Below are positions 22,884 to 34,244 of a stretch of DNA of 64,000 bases, piece after piece. Within the stretch, counting starts at the first letter, position 1. Each line of letters opens with the position of its first letter. The stretch is from Congeria kusceri. Taxonomy: Eukaryota; Mollusca; Bivalvia; Myida; Dreissenidae. The position numbers and the translations under genes were made by a program. The stretch covers positions 45,505,048-45,569,047 of the forward strand of contig CM051034.1 of assembly GCA_027627225.1 (NCBI GenBank), in the 5' to 3' direction. A model generated the notes under the pieces. It was not told the DNA's origin, searched no databases, and saw nothing but the letters and a program-made list of their open reading frames with translations.

Positions 22884-25800
22884 GTAAGAGCAGTTAAATC
22901 ATCGCATTGTTTGTTTTCTTTGTTTACAACGTGGTACTTGTTTCTTAGCATGGACATCATCAACGTCGTCGTCAATGTCGTCATCATGATTATCGCCATA
23001 TCATCGTGATCGAAGTCGTCATCATCAGCAGCTATACGATTTTTAGTAGGACAGAAATTGTAAACCCATATATTTATTCCATACTACCGGGTTGATTGTT
23101 AAACAACAATACAACCATGGCTTGCTAATCTGGGTATTTTATTATTTTGTTTAATATTGAACACATTCAATCGACACGGTATGTTTCAAAAAAGCTTCCT
23201 TATTAAATGCAATTTAACTTTATTTGATAGCACATGTTCGCGAATGGATTTTATTAAACCAATACTTTAATCTTTAATGGACCGGTTCACAGATTGGCAA
23301 AATTGAACTTTTTCAACATTTTCGTCGTATATTCCCCCCCCCCCCCAAAAAAAAAAATAATTTTAAAAAATATAAACAAGCGAACTAACACTACTAACAA
23401 AGGAATCTATAAGAAATACAGTGTCGTTTAAAGGTTTTTAACTGAGAAATGTTGGTTCAAGTTTTTCTTAAAGTCCAATGGCTTGAATACTATCAAAGGT
23501 ATTTTACTTGAAACTTAAAAACCTTCTTCACTATCCACGTCTCCACCAGGGAAAGCAACCCCCATAACTCTGTATTTTGGCAGATTTATGCCCCCTTTTT
23601 AACTAAGAAATGTTGGTTAAAGTTTTTCGTAAGTTTTTCCAGACCAGCCATTTGTTCTGATGTAATAAAGTTTACATTTTTCTTTCACTGGTATTTACTA
23701 AGATTCATTTTGGTGTCAGTGTGGCACCTACTGAAAGCGCCTTCGGGGGCATATGTCACCTGTGACAGCAATTGTTTATTTTAAAATCTTCCCAAACGAC
23801 ATCTTAGTACGTGTATAAACAAGGGTGCTGGAACATACCCCGGGTCATACACCGGGTCCACACTTCATGCCACTTCCCCACAGAACGACCTCATAAACTA
23901 CAAAATACAAACACTCTGCTTACCTCGTTTTCTCAGATCGCTTCAGGAGCGTTGGTCGGTCTGATGAGCTGGGTCCTCTACCTCAAGGACAAAAATGTCA
24001 ACGACGTCTACGACTTCTTTTTCGACCCGTCTATAATTCTATGCTTGGTCGGCTGTTTCGCCTTCGTCATCTCGCTATGCGGTTGGCTGGGACCGTTTAG
24101 AGAAAACGTTCTCATTATTAAAGTGGTAAGTCCAGTCTAATTAAAATCCATGGTGGCATACTTCTACATAAGATTTAGTGGCATACTTCTGTATAAGATT
24201 TAGTGTCATACTTCTGCATAAGATCTAGTGGCATGTTTCTGCATAAGATCTAGTGGCATACTTCTACATAAGATCTAGTGGCATACTTCTGTATAAGATT
24301 TAGTGTCATACTTCTGCATAAGATCTAGTGGCATACTTCTGAATACCATCTCGTTGCATACTTATGTAAAAGATTAAGTGGATACTTCTACGTAAGATTA
24401 AATGGCATACTTCTGTATAAGATTTAGCGGCATACTTTTACGTAAGATCTAGTGGCATGCGTGTGCATAAGATTTAGTGTCATACTTCTACATAAGATCT
24501 AGTGGCAAACTTCTGCATAAGATTTTGTGGCATACTTCTGTATAAGATTTAGTGGCATACTTCTACATGGGATCTAGTGGCATACTTCTGCATAAGATTT
24601 AGTGGCATACTTCTACATAAGATCTAGTGGCATACTTCTGCATAAGATTTAGTAGCATACTTCTACATAAGATCTAGAGGCATACTTCTGTATAAGATTT
24701 AGTGACATACTTCTACATAAGATGTAGTGGCATATTTCTGCATACGATTTAGTGGCATACTTCTACGTAAGATTAAGTAGCATACTTCTGCATAAGATTT
24801 AATGGCATACCTCTGCATAAGATTTAGTGGCATACTTCTGCATAAGATTTAGTGGCATATTTCTGCATAAGATTTAGTGGCATACTTCTGCATAAGATTT
24901 AGTGGCATATTTCTGCATAAGATTTAGTGGCATATTTCTGCATAAGATTTAGTGGCATATTTCTGCATAAGATTTAGTGGCATACTTCTGCATAAGATTT
25001 AGTGGCATACTTCTGCATAAGATTTAGTACAATACTTCTTCATACGATTTAGTGGCATACTTGTACATAAGATTTAGTGGCATACTTCTGCATAGGGTTC
25101 AGTGGGATACTTCTGCATATGATTTAGTGGGATACTTCTGCATAAGATATAGTGGCATACTTCTGCATAAGATACTTTTCGTGAAAATTTGACTGCTTTT
25201 CAAGAAAAGTTGTCAATTTTCATAAAAATATACGCAGTTTTCATGAAAAAAAAATTGTCCACTTCACTCACGGTCGCCATATTAAATGGAAAATGTCACG
25301 TTACTGCCTTGAACTCCATACGATAACTATTTGAGGATCGAATAATTTTTGCGAAAGGCATAATATTTTCAAGTTTTCGCGAAAGTTTTTTAGGTAAATC
25401 AGAAGTATGTCACCTTAGTATAGTATACTCAGCTATATTCATATCATTACACAAATTTTAAGTAGGCTCCCTTATTAACTCGAATTTTCGAAGAAAAAAA
25501 GTCGAGTTATTGTCGTCGCTCTGTCGCCTACGTCTGCGTCAGCGTCTGCGTTAGTTAAATTTTTTGGTAAAGTTCTTTTGTTAAGTTGTTTGGTTTAGTT
25601 TTTTGTCAGAGTCCATTTCTTTAAAACTATCAAAGGGTATCCATTTGAAACTTTCAATACTTGTTCACTACAAAAAGGGTAATTAATTACAACAAGGCAG
25701 GTAACTCTGTGATTTGTATTTCCTGAGTTATCTGCCCTTGTTTGGACTTACAACTTTTAATATTTTGATTATAATATTTCTCAAAAACTATTAAAGACAT

Positions 25801-28800
25801 AAATTAAAACTAAAAATACTTATGGTGCTGACCCCATTCTTGTTGGAGTTAGAACCCGTTTTCAACTTTCGCTTTAGGTCAAATTTCTCAATACCTGTGA
25901 AATATTGAGTTGAAACTCAAAGTACTTGATCACAGTGATGAATTTATTCTGTAGACAAGAGGAGGTAACAATATCAAGGATTTCGTTTGAGTAATTGCCC
26001 TTTTTTTCAACTTAGAATTTTCGCTTTATGACAAATTTCACACTAACTATAAGAGGTATTGACTTGAAACTCAAAGTACTTGATCACAGTTATGAACCGA
26101 TTTAGCAGGCAAATGAGGTAACTATATCAAGGATTTTGGTGGACTTATTGCTCTTTTGTTTTCAACTTAGAATTTTAGTTTTATGTCAAATTCCACGTGA
26201 TCTATAAGACGTATTGACTTGCAATTCAACACACTTCATCACAGTGATGAACCAATTCTATTAAAAAAAATTCAGAATAATATCAAATACGAGAAAGTCG
26301 AGAGTCCAGCACCCGCAGACGGTGCTCTTGTTGATTTAAGGAACAGTCGGTTAAATGATACTCTTCGTTCTTTTTCAGTACGGTCTTGTAATGGGATTTT
26401 TCTTGATCGTGCAAATAGGTTTTGCTATCCTTATATATGTGACGGTCGATTCGCCGAAAGCACGACAAAATTACGGACTATATCCGGAAAACGAGCTCAA
26501 AAACGCTATCGACAAATACGATGAAGACGAGGACTTGAGAAACCTGATAAATACGTTCCAAGAAACTGTACGATCATTTTATTTTATTTTATAATATTGC
26601 ATTTGACGACGGAAATAAAGATGAAATCATACAAAACATTTATAAGATGACGTAGTATACTACGTACATTTATATATAACAAGATTTAATGCGTTTGTAG
26701 TGGCGTATGGATACAAAATATACCATGTACGTCCTAATACCATGTACGCCCGAATACCATCTACGGAAAACCACGTGCGTCCTAAAACCATGTACGTCCG
26801 AATACTATGTACGTCCATATAGCATGCACGTTCTTATACCATATTTTACGTCAGAATACCACGTAATACATGTCCCAGTTCCATGTACTTCTGACTAGAT
26901 GCGTCCAAATACCATGTACGTCCGAAAAAATATTTGCCCAAATAATATGTACGTCCGAATAACATTTACAAGTCCTTATACCATGCATGACCAAATACCA
27001 AGTTCGTCCAAATACACTATGCCTAAATAATATGTATGTCCGAATACCATGCACGTCCGATGTTTGTGTAAACTCAATTATGGATTACCTAATGTACGTC
27101 TGTGTCATTCCAGTTCGGGTGTTGCGGGACAACTAATGACGGGTTCGGATACAAGGACTGGGCGAACAACGAGTATTACAAGTGTGAAAACGTGACAACC
27201 CAGCAAAAAGCGCAGAATCCTCTCTTCTGTTCAGTACCATACTCCTGCTGTAAAACTCCAATCACTGTAAGTGAGTCAGTTGTAATTGTCTATGGTATAC
27301 GCGTAACAACACACATACTGTTAATTAGACTTTTTTAAATACTCCTGCTGCAAGAACTCAATCACCGTAAGGTACAATCTGTTTTATACTCCTGCTGCAA
27401 AAACTCAATCACTGTAAGTCACAATCTGTTTTATACTCCTGCTGCAAAAACTCAATCACTGTAAGGTACAATCTGTTTTATACTCCTGCTGCAATAACTC
27501 AATCACTGTAAGTCACAATCTGTTTTATACTCCTGCTGCAATAACTCAATCACTGTAAGTCACAATCTGTTTTATACTCCTGCTGCAATAACTCAATCAC
27601 TGTAAGTCAGAATATGTTTTATACTCCTGCTGCAATAACTCAATCACCGTAAGGTACAATCTGTTTTATACTCCTGCTGCACTAACTCAATCACTGTAAG
27701 TCACGATCTGTTTTATACTCCTGCTGCATTAACTCAATCACTGTAAGTCACAATCTGTTTTATACTCCTGCTGCAAAAGCTGTAAGTCGGTATCCATTTT
27801 GTACTCGGTACTCTAGTTCAGATATTTTATTTAATATTTTTACACGTGACACACATTGAAGAGTCAATCATATTCATGTATGGCGTTTAATGAAACAGAA
27901 GAGTTTGCTAAGCATTTGGGACGTGAAACAGATTCCAGTGCAGAAACTTAAATACAATCGAAACGCGATACTACGAATAGTCACGAGAGACAAGAGTTTG
28001 TTCGTAGTATCTCGTTTTTCGTAGTATCGCATCTTTAGGAAATTCCGGTAGTAAAGTAACATTTAATGTTCATTTGCAGCATGTGGAGGCGATTACTTTA
28101 ATTAATGCAATTAAACTTAATGCATTTGACAATACATGTGTGTATGTATTCGCATTATAAATCAAAAACAAAGTATAAAAATCCGCAAAAAATAATCAAA
28201 GTCGCAAAGACATATTAATTACGAAAGTCCTTTAATAATAATCCGACACTTTGCACCATTTAAATTGGATTAATGTGGTAAGTATACTCTCTCCTTGACA
28301 ATCTGATTCGTACTATTGCGTTAACATTTCATTGGAAACGCTATGATGGGAATAAAACATTTTTTTCGTACTAATGCATCTTTCGTTCAATCGCGAATTC
28401 GTAGGAAAACGGACGGGACAGGCCGCCTTATTCGCAGTATCCCGTCATTTCGTAGTATCGCGCTTCGATTGTATTACGTGAATCTGAATCCAGTGTTAAA
28501 GGGACTAGGTCGACGTGAAGGCCTCGTGAAAACATTAATTGTCTTCCTCTTCGGTGAAGATATAACTCATTATTACACCGAAAACAAACAAATATCCTGT
28601 ATGTTTTGCTTATTTCTATAACATAACAACATAAACATTGTAGAAGGAGATCACGTTTTCGTAGACATAGTTCCTTTAAGTAGTTGATCAGCAGCAATTG
28701 TTTGTGAGCGTAAATTGTAACCTTAGTTTATTTTACATGATTTTTCTAGGATGCAGGTTTGAAGAACTACCAATGTGGACAGAACATGCAGAGTTCTGAA

Positions 28801-30207
28801 GAAGTAAGTGTTAATATAACACCGTACATTATGGTCATGTAACAGTTATTTTGAACAATATATCTTACCACCATTAGAATTGTGAATTTAGCGATGACGA
28901 CGACGAAAATGATGTTCGTGAGAAGGAGGACGACGACGACGAAGACGATGATGATGATGATGATGATGATGATGATACTGATGATGATGAGGAGGAGGGG
29001 GAGGATAATCATAATAATGATGATTATGATGATGAACAAAGGAGAAGGACGACGACAATGATCATAATATCGGAGCTGATTTTAGATGTTCAATAGTTTA
29101 ACGACATAAAATGTTTAACTCAAATGTATTGTCCAATACAAATGTCAGCGATGTAGATGTTCTCATATGTTATTATTGAAGATGCTATTCTGACTGTAGA
29201 TATTACTCTTGCTCCCTTAGGACTCAACCCGCGGTACCACAATCTACACTAACGGCTGCAGCAAGGCGATCACGGACCTGATGCAGAGCAACGGGCTGGT
29301 GGTCGGAGGCGTCCTGTTGGGACTCTTTCTGCCCCAGGTGAGGGTCGTGACCTTGAAAAATTAGGTCAAACTATGGTGCGTGACCTTGAGAAATTAGGTC
29401 AAACCGTTGGGTCATGTCCTTGTAAGATTAGGTCAAATCGTGGGGTGTGACCTTGAGAAATTAGGCAAAACCGTAGGTGGAACATTAAGAATTAAGGCCT
29501 AACTGTGGGGCGTGACCTTGAGAAATTAGGTCAAACCTTTGGATCATGATATTGAGAAAGTAGATCAAGCCGAGGGGTGTGACCTTGAGAAATTATGTCA
29601 AACTGTGGCCTGTGATCTTGAGAGATTAGGCCAAACCGTGGGGTGTGACCTTGAGAGATTAGGTCAAACCGTTGCGTCGTTATATTGAGGAATTAGGTCA
29701 AACCATGGGGTCGTGACCTGAGAGATTAGGTCAAACCGTGGGGTCGTGATATTGAGAAATTACGTCAAATCGTGGGGTCGTGACCTGAAAGATAAGGTCA
29801 AACCGTGGGGTCTTGACCTTGAGAAATTCGGTTTAACCGTGGGGTCGTGACCTTGAGAGATCACAATTTAAATTGTTAAATATACATAAAGGGCTGTGTT
29901 ACCTAATATACTACTAGGTTTATGGATTATGAAAGTTCCGTATTGCATACTAAATAAATTATTGTTTCATCCTCTAAATGCATTGTTTATAATCGTCTTG
30001 TTTTTCAAAAGTATATATTGTTAAGTATCGTATCCTATAACTAAGACCTTTTAGACTTATTGCAAGACATTAACGTGTACACGTCGCCTTATAAAATTTA
30101 TGTTTTTTTTTTTTATGTTCTTGCAGTTAATCTTGATCTGGATGGCGAAAACGCTGATGGACCAGATATTGCAACAGATGGCAAAATGGAACCGGCCTTC
30201 TTCGTAA
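22785..30207 (+). CDS. TSP-B: TspanC8-type tetraspanin (TSPAN33-like), 7 coding exons
   Basis: Spliced CDS from exons 22785-22883, 23937-24125, 26379-26567, 27114-27266, 28750-28803, 29221-29337 and 30127-30207, giving 293 residues and a TAA stop. All introns are GT-AG and phase 0. The loop cysteines are C162-C163-G, C183, C198, C204-C205 in VPYSCC, C219 and C241 in IYTNGC, the TspanC8 pattern. N185-V-T is a possible N-glycosylation site. The expected role is a membrane scaffold partner of an ADAM10-like protease (family knowledge, not shown here). Three in-frame ATGs (22785, 22791, 22803) precede the conserved SGSEVNLLIKY. I chose the first, and the others would remove only 2 or 6 residues. 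An acceptor-like tctttcag at 22765-22772 implies an upstream non-coding exon. It is closer to TSP-C than to TSP-A (for example, the loop ends LINTFQET in both B and C). Confidence 0.9.
23275..23430 (+). mobile_element. family T fragment in TSP-B intron 1
   Basis: Begins aatggaccggttcacagattgg like the 5' end of family T and breaks down after a C-run and A-run at 23332-23358. No tRNA-like core remains. Confidence 0.4.
23460..23775 (-). repeat. dispersed repeat (gccttcgggggcat end) in TSP-B intron 1
   Basis: Ends gcgccttcgggggcatatgt, the inverse of the motif at 9365. The interior (cttgaatactatcaaaggta) matches 9465-9485 in part. Confidence 0.45.
23937..24125 (+). CDS. TSP-B coding exon 2
   Basis: 63 residues from IASGALVGLMSW to PFRENVLIIKV: small loop and membrane segment 2. 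Acceptor gttttctcag, donor GTG|GTAAGT. The 25-bp minisatellite of intron 2 begins about 26 nt after the donor. Confidence 0.92.
24150..25175 (+). repeat. 25-bp minisatellite in TSP-B intron 2, about 41 copies
   Basis: Unit gcatacttctgcataagatt plus tagtg, exact period 25 in the central part. It starts about 26 nt after the exon 2 donor. Confidence 0.95.
25460..26333 (+). mobile_element. interspersed element with ~135-bp internal repeats
   Basis: Starts with a tcgagttattgtcgtcgctc block and ends cacccgcagacggtgctctt. Inside, ttgaaactcaaagtacttga and cacagt-atgaa recur about every 135 bp. It stops about 45 nt before TSP-B exon 3. The terminal motifs look like a common molluscan repeat, from memory only. 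Confidence 0.55.
26379..26567 (+). CDS. TSP-B coding exon 3
   Basis: 63 residues: membrane segment 3 and YPENELKNAIDKY of the large loop, ending LINTFQET. Acceptor tctttttcag. The donor ACT|GTACGA is a poor match to consensus, but the exon length equals that of both paralogues. Confidence 0.9.
26705..27060 (+). repeat. ~18-bp degenerate minisatellite before TSP-B exon 4
   Basis: Repeats of ataccatgtacgtccga. A further match, aatgtacgtctg, lies within the acceptor region itself at 27091-27102. Confidence 0.8.
27114..27266 (+). CDS. TSP-B coding exon 4 (CCG loop exon)
   Basis: 51 residues from FGCCGTTNDG to VPYSCCKTPIT, holding six loop cysteines. Acceptor cattccag, donor ACT|GTAAGT. Its last 27 nt and donor are the apparent source of the 47-bp repeat array beginning 74 nt downstream of the exon. 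Confidence 0.93.
27340..27790 (+). repeat. 47-bp array of the TSP-B exon 4/intron 4 junction
   Basis: Unit starts at 27340, 27387, 27434, 27481, 27528, 27575, 27622, 27669, 27716 and 27763 (last one partial), exactly 47 bp apart. Each has tactcctgctgc-aactcaatcact|gtaagt. This matches the end of exon 4 (tactcctgctgtaaaactcc, then aatcact|gtaagt) at 27240-27272. Each unit therefore holds 27 nt of exon-like sequence and a strong 5' splice site. Confidence 0.96.
28750..28803 (+). CDS. TSP-B coding exon 5
   Basis: 18 residues (DAGLKNYQCGQNMQSSEE) with the seventh loop cysteine. Acceptor tttttctag, donor GAA|GTAAGT. One codon longer than in the paralogues. Confidence 0.9.
28880..29050 (+). repeat. 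GAT/GAC-rich microsatellite in TSP-B intron 5
   Basis: gacgacgac, gatgatgat and gaggaggag runs starting about 80 nt after the exon 5 donor. Confidence 0.85.
29221..29337 (+). CDS. TSP-B coding exon 6
   Basis: 39 residues: TTIYTNGC with the eighth cysteine and membrane segment 4, ending LGLFLPQ. Acceptor gctcccttag, donor CAG|GTGAGG. The intron 6 minisatellite starts at this donor. Confidence 0.92.
29338..29865 (+). repeat. ~34-bp minisatellite starting at TSP-B exon 6 donor
   Basis: Units of gtcgtgaccttgagaaatta plus ggtcaaaccgtgggg. The first begins within gtgagggtcgtgaccttg, so the donor is part of the first unit. TSP-C has one counterpart at 44789 (gtaaggatagtgaccctgaa). Confidence 0.9.
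30127..30207 (+). CDS. TSP-B terminal coding exon 7
   Basis: 26 residues and a TAA stop: end of membrane segment 4 and a short tail ending MAKWNRPSS. Acceptor ttcttgcag. I could not place a convincing poly(A) signal close to the stop. Confidence 0.9.
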   Translation, partial: LILIWMAKTLMDQILQQMAKWNRPSS

Positions 30208-30925
30208 TAATATTACGGAGAACGCTTGATTAGATCAGCTGAAAGAATCTCAGAATAATGTCCAAACAGGGACTTTAATGGACAACACCGTAATTCCACT
30301 CAAAACCAATATTTCGCCTTTATGGGTTTTATCAAAATTACGGACACATAAAAAACTACATCTTGGTGCCATTCAAACAAAATGGCGTAATGTTAAAAAA
30401 CAACAACAGGATATGACATCATTAATGCGTAATATCAGTAACGTTTGTAATTTACCATTGCTTTGAAAGAAAACGTTTTGAACAAATTGTTCACTATATT
30501 TCGTGCAAACAATTTTATGGAAACAACGATCGAATCGCAAAAAAACAAACTTGACAGCATTTCAAAGATGCACATCGAAAAAAAACATTTAAAAAAACGA
30601 TCTCAAAGCTAACAGTTTTAAATGATATATAAACGTTTCATAGCGAGTGTATAATGTGAAAGTACACAGATACCAAAGCTAAAAGCTTTAAACGACAAAA
30701 TATAAAGGTTTTCGTATTCAAAGTACATTTTAAAATCAGACTAACTGGCGAGCAAACTCTCATTTCACTCTCATTTCACTCTTATTTCACTCTCCGCCAA
30801 GGACAATCACTATCATTTGGTGAAACCGCACATTCAATTTGGCCACTTGCATGCGCCATTTTACGAGAATTGGCATTAAAAGAGAAAGGCCTTAATTATT
30901 TGAGGCATTCATGTGAGAAAACATA

Positions 30926-31470
30926 TTAAAGCAGCTACTTCACAAATAAATAGACATATATGAATGAGGCCAAAAAACTGTTTATTTTCCCGTTCATGGA
31001 TAGATTTCTTTTCTTTTTTTTAATGCGCGAAATATATTGGAAAAAGTCGTATAAACTAAATTTTAAGAGAAACAATGCCCGAGTTTCTTAGGGGTATTGA
31101 ACCCGGGTCCTCAGCATGAGACGCTGACCCTCTCACCGTGTTGCTAAACACGTTCACATGTTTTGTAAAGCTCTTAGCGTTACTTGTTGTTTCGGATGTG
31201 TTTTGAAAACTACGGAACTCCGGAAGCAAAATCGTTTGGCTATATGGACACATGGTAATTATAAATAGCTGAAGAGCGTCTGGAGACGCTTTTGAAATCG
31301 GGTTGAAACAATGTTCTGTAACGATCATACCAATGTTTTTCAAATTTTTGTAAATGTGTCAACAATGTTCTTTCAGTCAGTTGTATCTAATAATATATCA
31401 ATTTACTGGATTTGAAACATTTTTTTTCTTTTTTTTTTCATTTTCCCAATCTGTGACGTAGCAGCTTTAA
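30926..31470 (-). mobile_element. TIR element with tRNA-like core, second family (U)
   Basis: Ends are inverted: ttaaagcagctacttcac and gtgacgtagcagctttaa. On the - strand at about 31090-31155 lies a tRNA-like piece (gtctcatgctgaggacccgg then gttcaatacccc). Same design as family T, with different ends. Confidence 0.55.
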
Positions 31471-31819
31471 GGTAGGAGTGAAAAGAGACTCGTTCGGCTC
31501 CAGGCATAATTTTGCCTTCACACAAAATGACATAATAAACTGCGAAATACAAACTTACTCAGTCATTAAAAGATCGTCTGTGTATCTCGATTTAAATACT
31601 TCTCAGCAATATATTGTGTTTATGTTGCCTGAACTATGACCGTGTTACAGATCTACGGTAATTACGCAAAGTATCGTGGATATGCGCCATCATGTTTATG
31701 TATTTTGTTCTATACCTTTGTTGTCAAGGTCTCTTTTCATAAGATATATTTAATATGCATGTAACTTTTTCCATGTAACAGCAAATTTTATATCGGTGCA
31801 AGTAAATAAAAATGTTTAC

Positions 31820-31950
31820 CATTTTATTAGTATTATCATCATCTTCATCATCAACATCATCTTCATCGTCGTCGTCATCATCATCATCATTGTCAACATC
31901 ATCATCATCACATTCATAACCATCATCATCATCATCATCATCATAGAAAA
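31820..31950. repeat. (CAT)n microsatellite
   Basis: Imperfect catcat/cgtcgt run. Open frames over it are low-complexity. Confidence 0.9.
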
Positions 31951-32329
31951 TGGTTGTATTGTTATTTATTGTTTTTTTCTGCCGTTCATACATATTTAAT
32001 CATGGCTTCTTTTGCATCATAATAATATTGTTAGTACTATTGTTACTACTTTCCGATTTGCCTTTATTCGGAGAAACAATCCTATTTTCATTCCTGTTTG
32101 ATCGTTATATTCCGTGAGTACTCGAGTGTGTCCGTGAACATTCGTATGTTTCCGTTAAGACGATTGCTTTTGCAAGTCACTTGACTCTTTCTGTTTCCAA
32201 TCTGTTTTATTGCTATTAATTATACGCATGAAATAACTTATATTTTATCAGTGAGTTTCCCTCCGTGGTACATTCAAAATCTTGCTTATTAGAAGAGTTC
32301 CTTTTACTTCTGGTATAAAAATTAAACAC

Positions 32330-32560
32330 GCTATACAGCGTTAAACACTTACTACTGATATTTTTTTAACATAAATATATTCTACTCTCAGTATTAAGTT
32401 AATATTGGATTGATTAATGGTATCGATAAAGTCATTTCTTGAAACAACTTTCATACGCGGGATTATTTAATGCGTTAGAACATTTCGACTCTCGGGGTGA
32501 AATAATGCGGTTAAGTACAGAGGTTCGACGAGTGACGTCATCCTTTGTGTATAGACTGCT
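32330..32560 (+). repeat. dispersed repeat family V, copy 1
   Basis: Blocks gtatcgataaagtcattt, aacaactttcatacgcggga, gcggttaagtacagaggtt and tgacgtcatcctttgtgtat match, inverted, 42875-43110. Confidence 0.65.
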
Positions 32561-33050
32561 GTAGGTGTAATTCCAGTGAAAATACGGTTACGAAATCAAT
32601 AAACAAGTTAAACACGTGCACGAACAATATAGAACCCAGATGAAATTTATATGAAGAAAGACAACTCGGAGTGTGTATAGCTTGGTGAATCTATTCTACG
32701 ATTGCCTCCCTTGCCAATGGCGCCAAAAAAACTCTGGTGTATGTTGCAGCGATATTTTATATTCTTATCATGAAATTATTAATTGTGAAATAAATTGATA
32801 GAAATGTACGTTGTAATGTTTTTTTCACTTAAAATCCCATGTTTTCAATTCTTTCAATAATTAGAAGTAGTAGTGACCAGTAGTCAATAGTTTACAGTAA
32901 AGTAGACTAATTCGTTCTGTTACCACCAACTAATCCATGTTTCACTTCAAATCAGTTCGAGTTCACCATTTTGCACGATTTTCTTTTTATAATCAAATTT
33001 AAATTGACCATTTGCGATTTTCTGAAGTACAGCGAATCACGTTTTCACGT

Positions 33051-33388
33051 CATTCGTTGTTCTTCTTTACATCTATACAGATGTTTATTTATAATTTTAT
33101 ATTATAAATAATTATATTATTTACAGGTATTTATATTTAGCTTATAATTTATATGCCGCGTTTGTATTACGGTATTACTTGTAATATCTTCTATTTGTGT
33201 GTAAATTAGTTTTTTGATAATTGTATTTATTTTCTTTGTATTTTTCTATTGCTATGTAGTCGGTACACGCAACCAACATGCATAATGTATTTTGTATTTT
33301 GATATATTTAAGGTCACTCGTTGTTCTTCTTTACATCTATACAGATGTTTATTTATAATTTTATATTATAAAAAATTATAGTATTTAC
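33051..33388 (+). repeat. pair of 76-bp direct repeats
   Basis: 33051-33126 and 33313-33388 are near-identical (tcgttgttcttctttacatc ... atttacag), 262 bp apart, flanking AT-rich DNA. No TE domain is visible between them. Confidence 0.7.
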
Positions 33389-33519
33389 AGCCTATGCACG
33401 AGTTGTTGTTTTTCCCACCTTCGTCGCTTGAAAGTTAAACCATACCCAACCCCGGCAACATGTATTCAGGCCTACTTACAGAGCCCCTTAAGTGACTTGA
33501 CATACATTATTACATGTCG

Positions 33520-33905
33520 GATCTGACACGAGTTGTCATTTCATATCATATTGTATTAAACAAGTTAAGGAATTTTGTTAGTAAGCGAGCCTTTGGCGAG
33601 CTTACTAACCAATTTCCTGGACGAGTTCAATAAAACATGATATGAAAGGACAACAAGTGTCAGATACTTTTATCACATGCTTTTAAACGAAAAAAATGCA
33701 TCTAATTTTACCAAAGCATGTCGATAAATCCTTAAAGTTGTTTACTACATTGACATCATTTCACCAAAATAACGTCATGTGATTGGTCAGTAAAATATAT
33801 GTAGCCAATGAAAACGCTCAAAATGTTATCTTACACATGTGTAAGATAACAATATTCATAATGGTTGTATTACATGGAAAACAAGATATATCATGTGATA
33901 AAAAA
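33520..33905 (+). mobile_element. nested foldback element, family P, copy 2
   Basis: An outer hairpin (tctgacacgagttgtcat against acaacaagtgtcaga), an inner hairpin (ttagtaagc/gcttactaa), then a second unit bounded by ttttatcacatgc and catgtgataaaa. It includes a perfect 26-bp palindrome at 33825-33850 centred on cacatgtg. Copy 1 at 21177 lacks the right arm of the outer hairpin. Confidence 0.7.
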
Positions 33906-34244
33906 GCATGACATATACAATATGTACTGTTTTGTTTATTGCGTAAACAAAACTGTATTTCGTAAGGAAACGTATTTTGATTACAGAAAAACATGAATTC
34001 GTACAAACGCAATAATATTTCGTTTAAACGCCATAACAAATCAATGTTATTTCCTTAATAGGACCTGTTCACAGGTTGGCGAATTGTCAAGTTTATAACT
34101 TTTTGTCACCGATTCCAAAAATAAACGAACAATGAATACAAGGGAGAAAAATAACACTGTGGACCTAGAAATATACTGTAAACACCGTTTCGTTTATGAG
34201 TAACCATCAGTTGAAATTGATAAAAAAAATTAAGCGCTTGTAAC

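Noticed and set aside
27340..27790. Regularly spaced repeats as a CRISPR array
   Set aside because: The units are contiguous without unique spacers, the genome is eukaryotic, and the unit matches an exon-intron junction.
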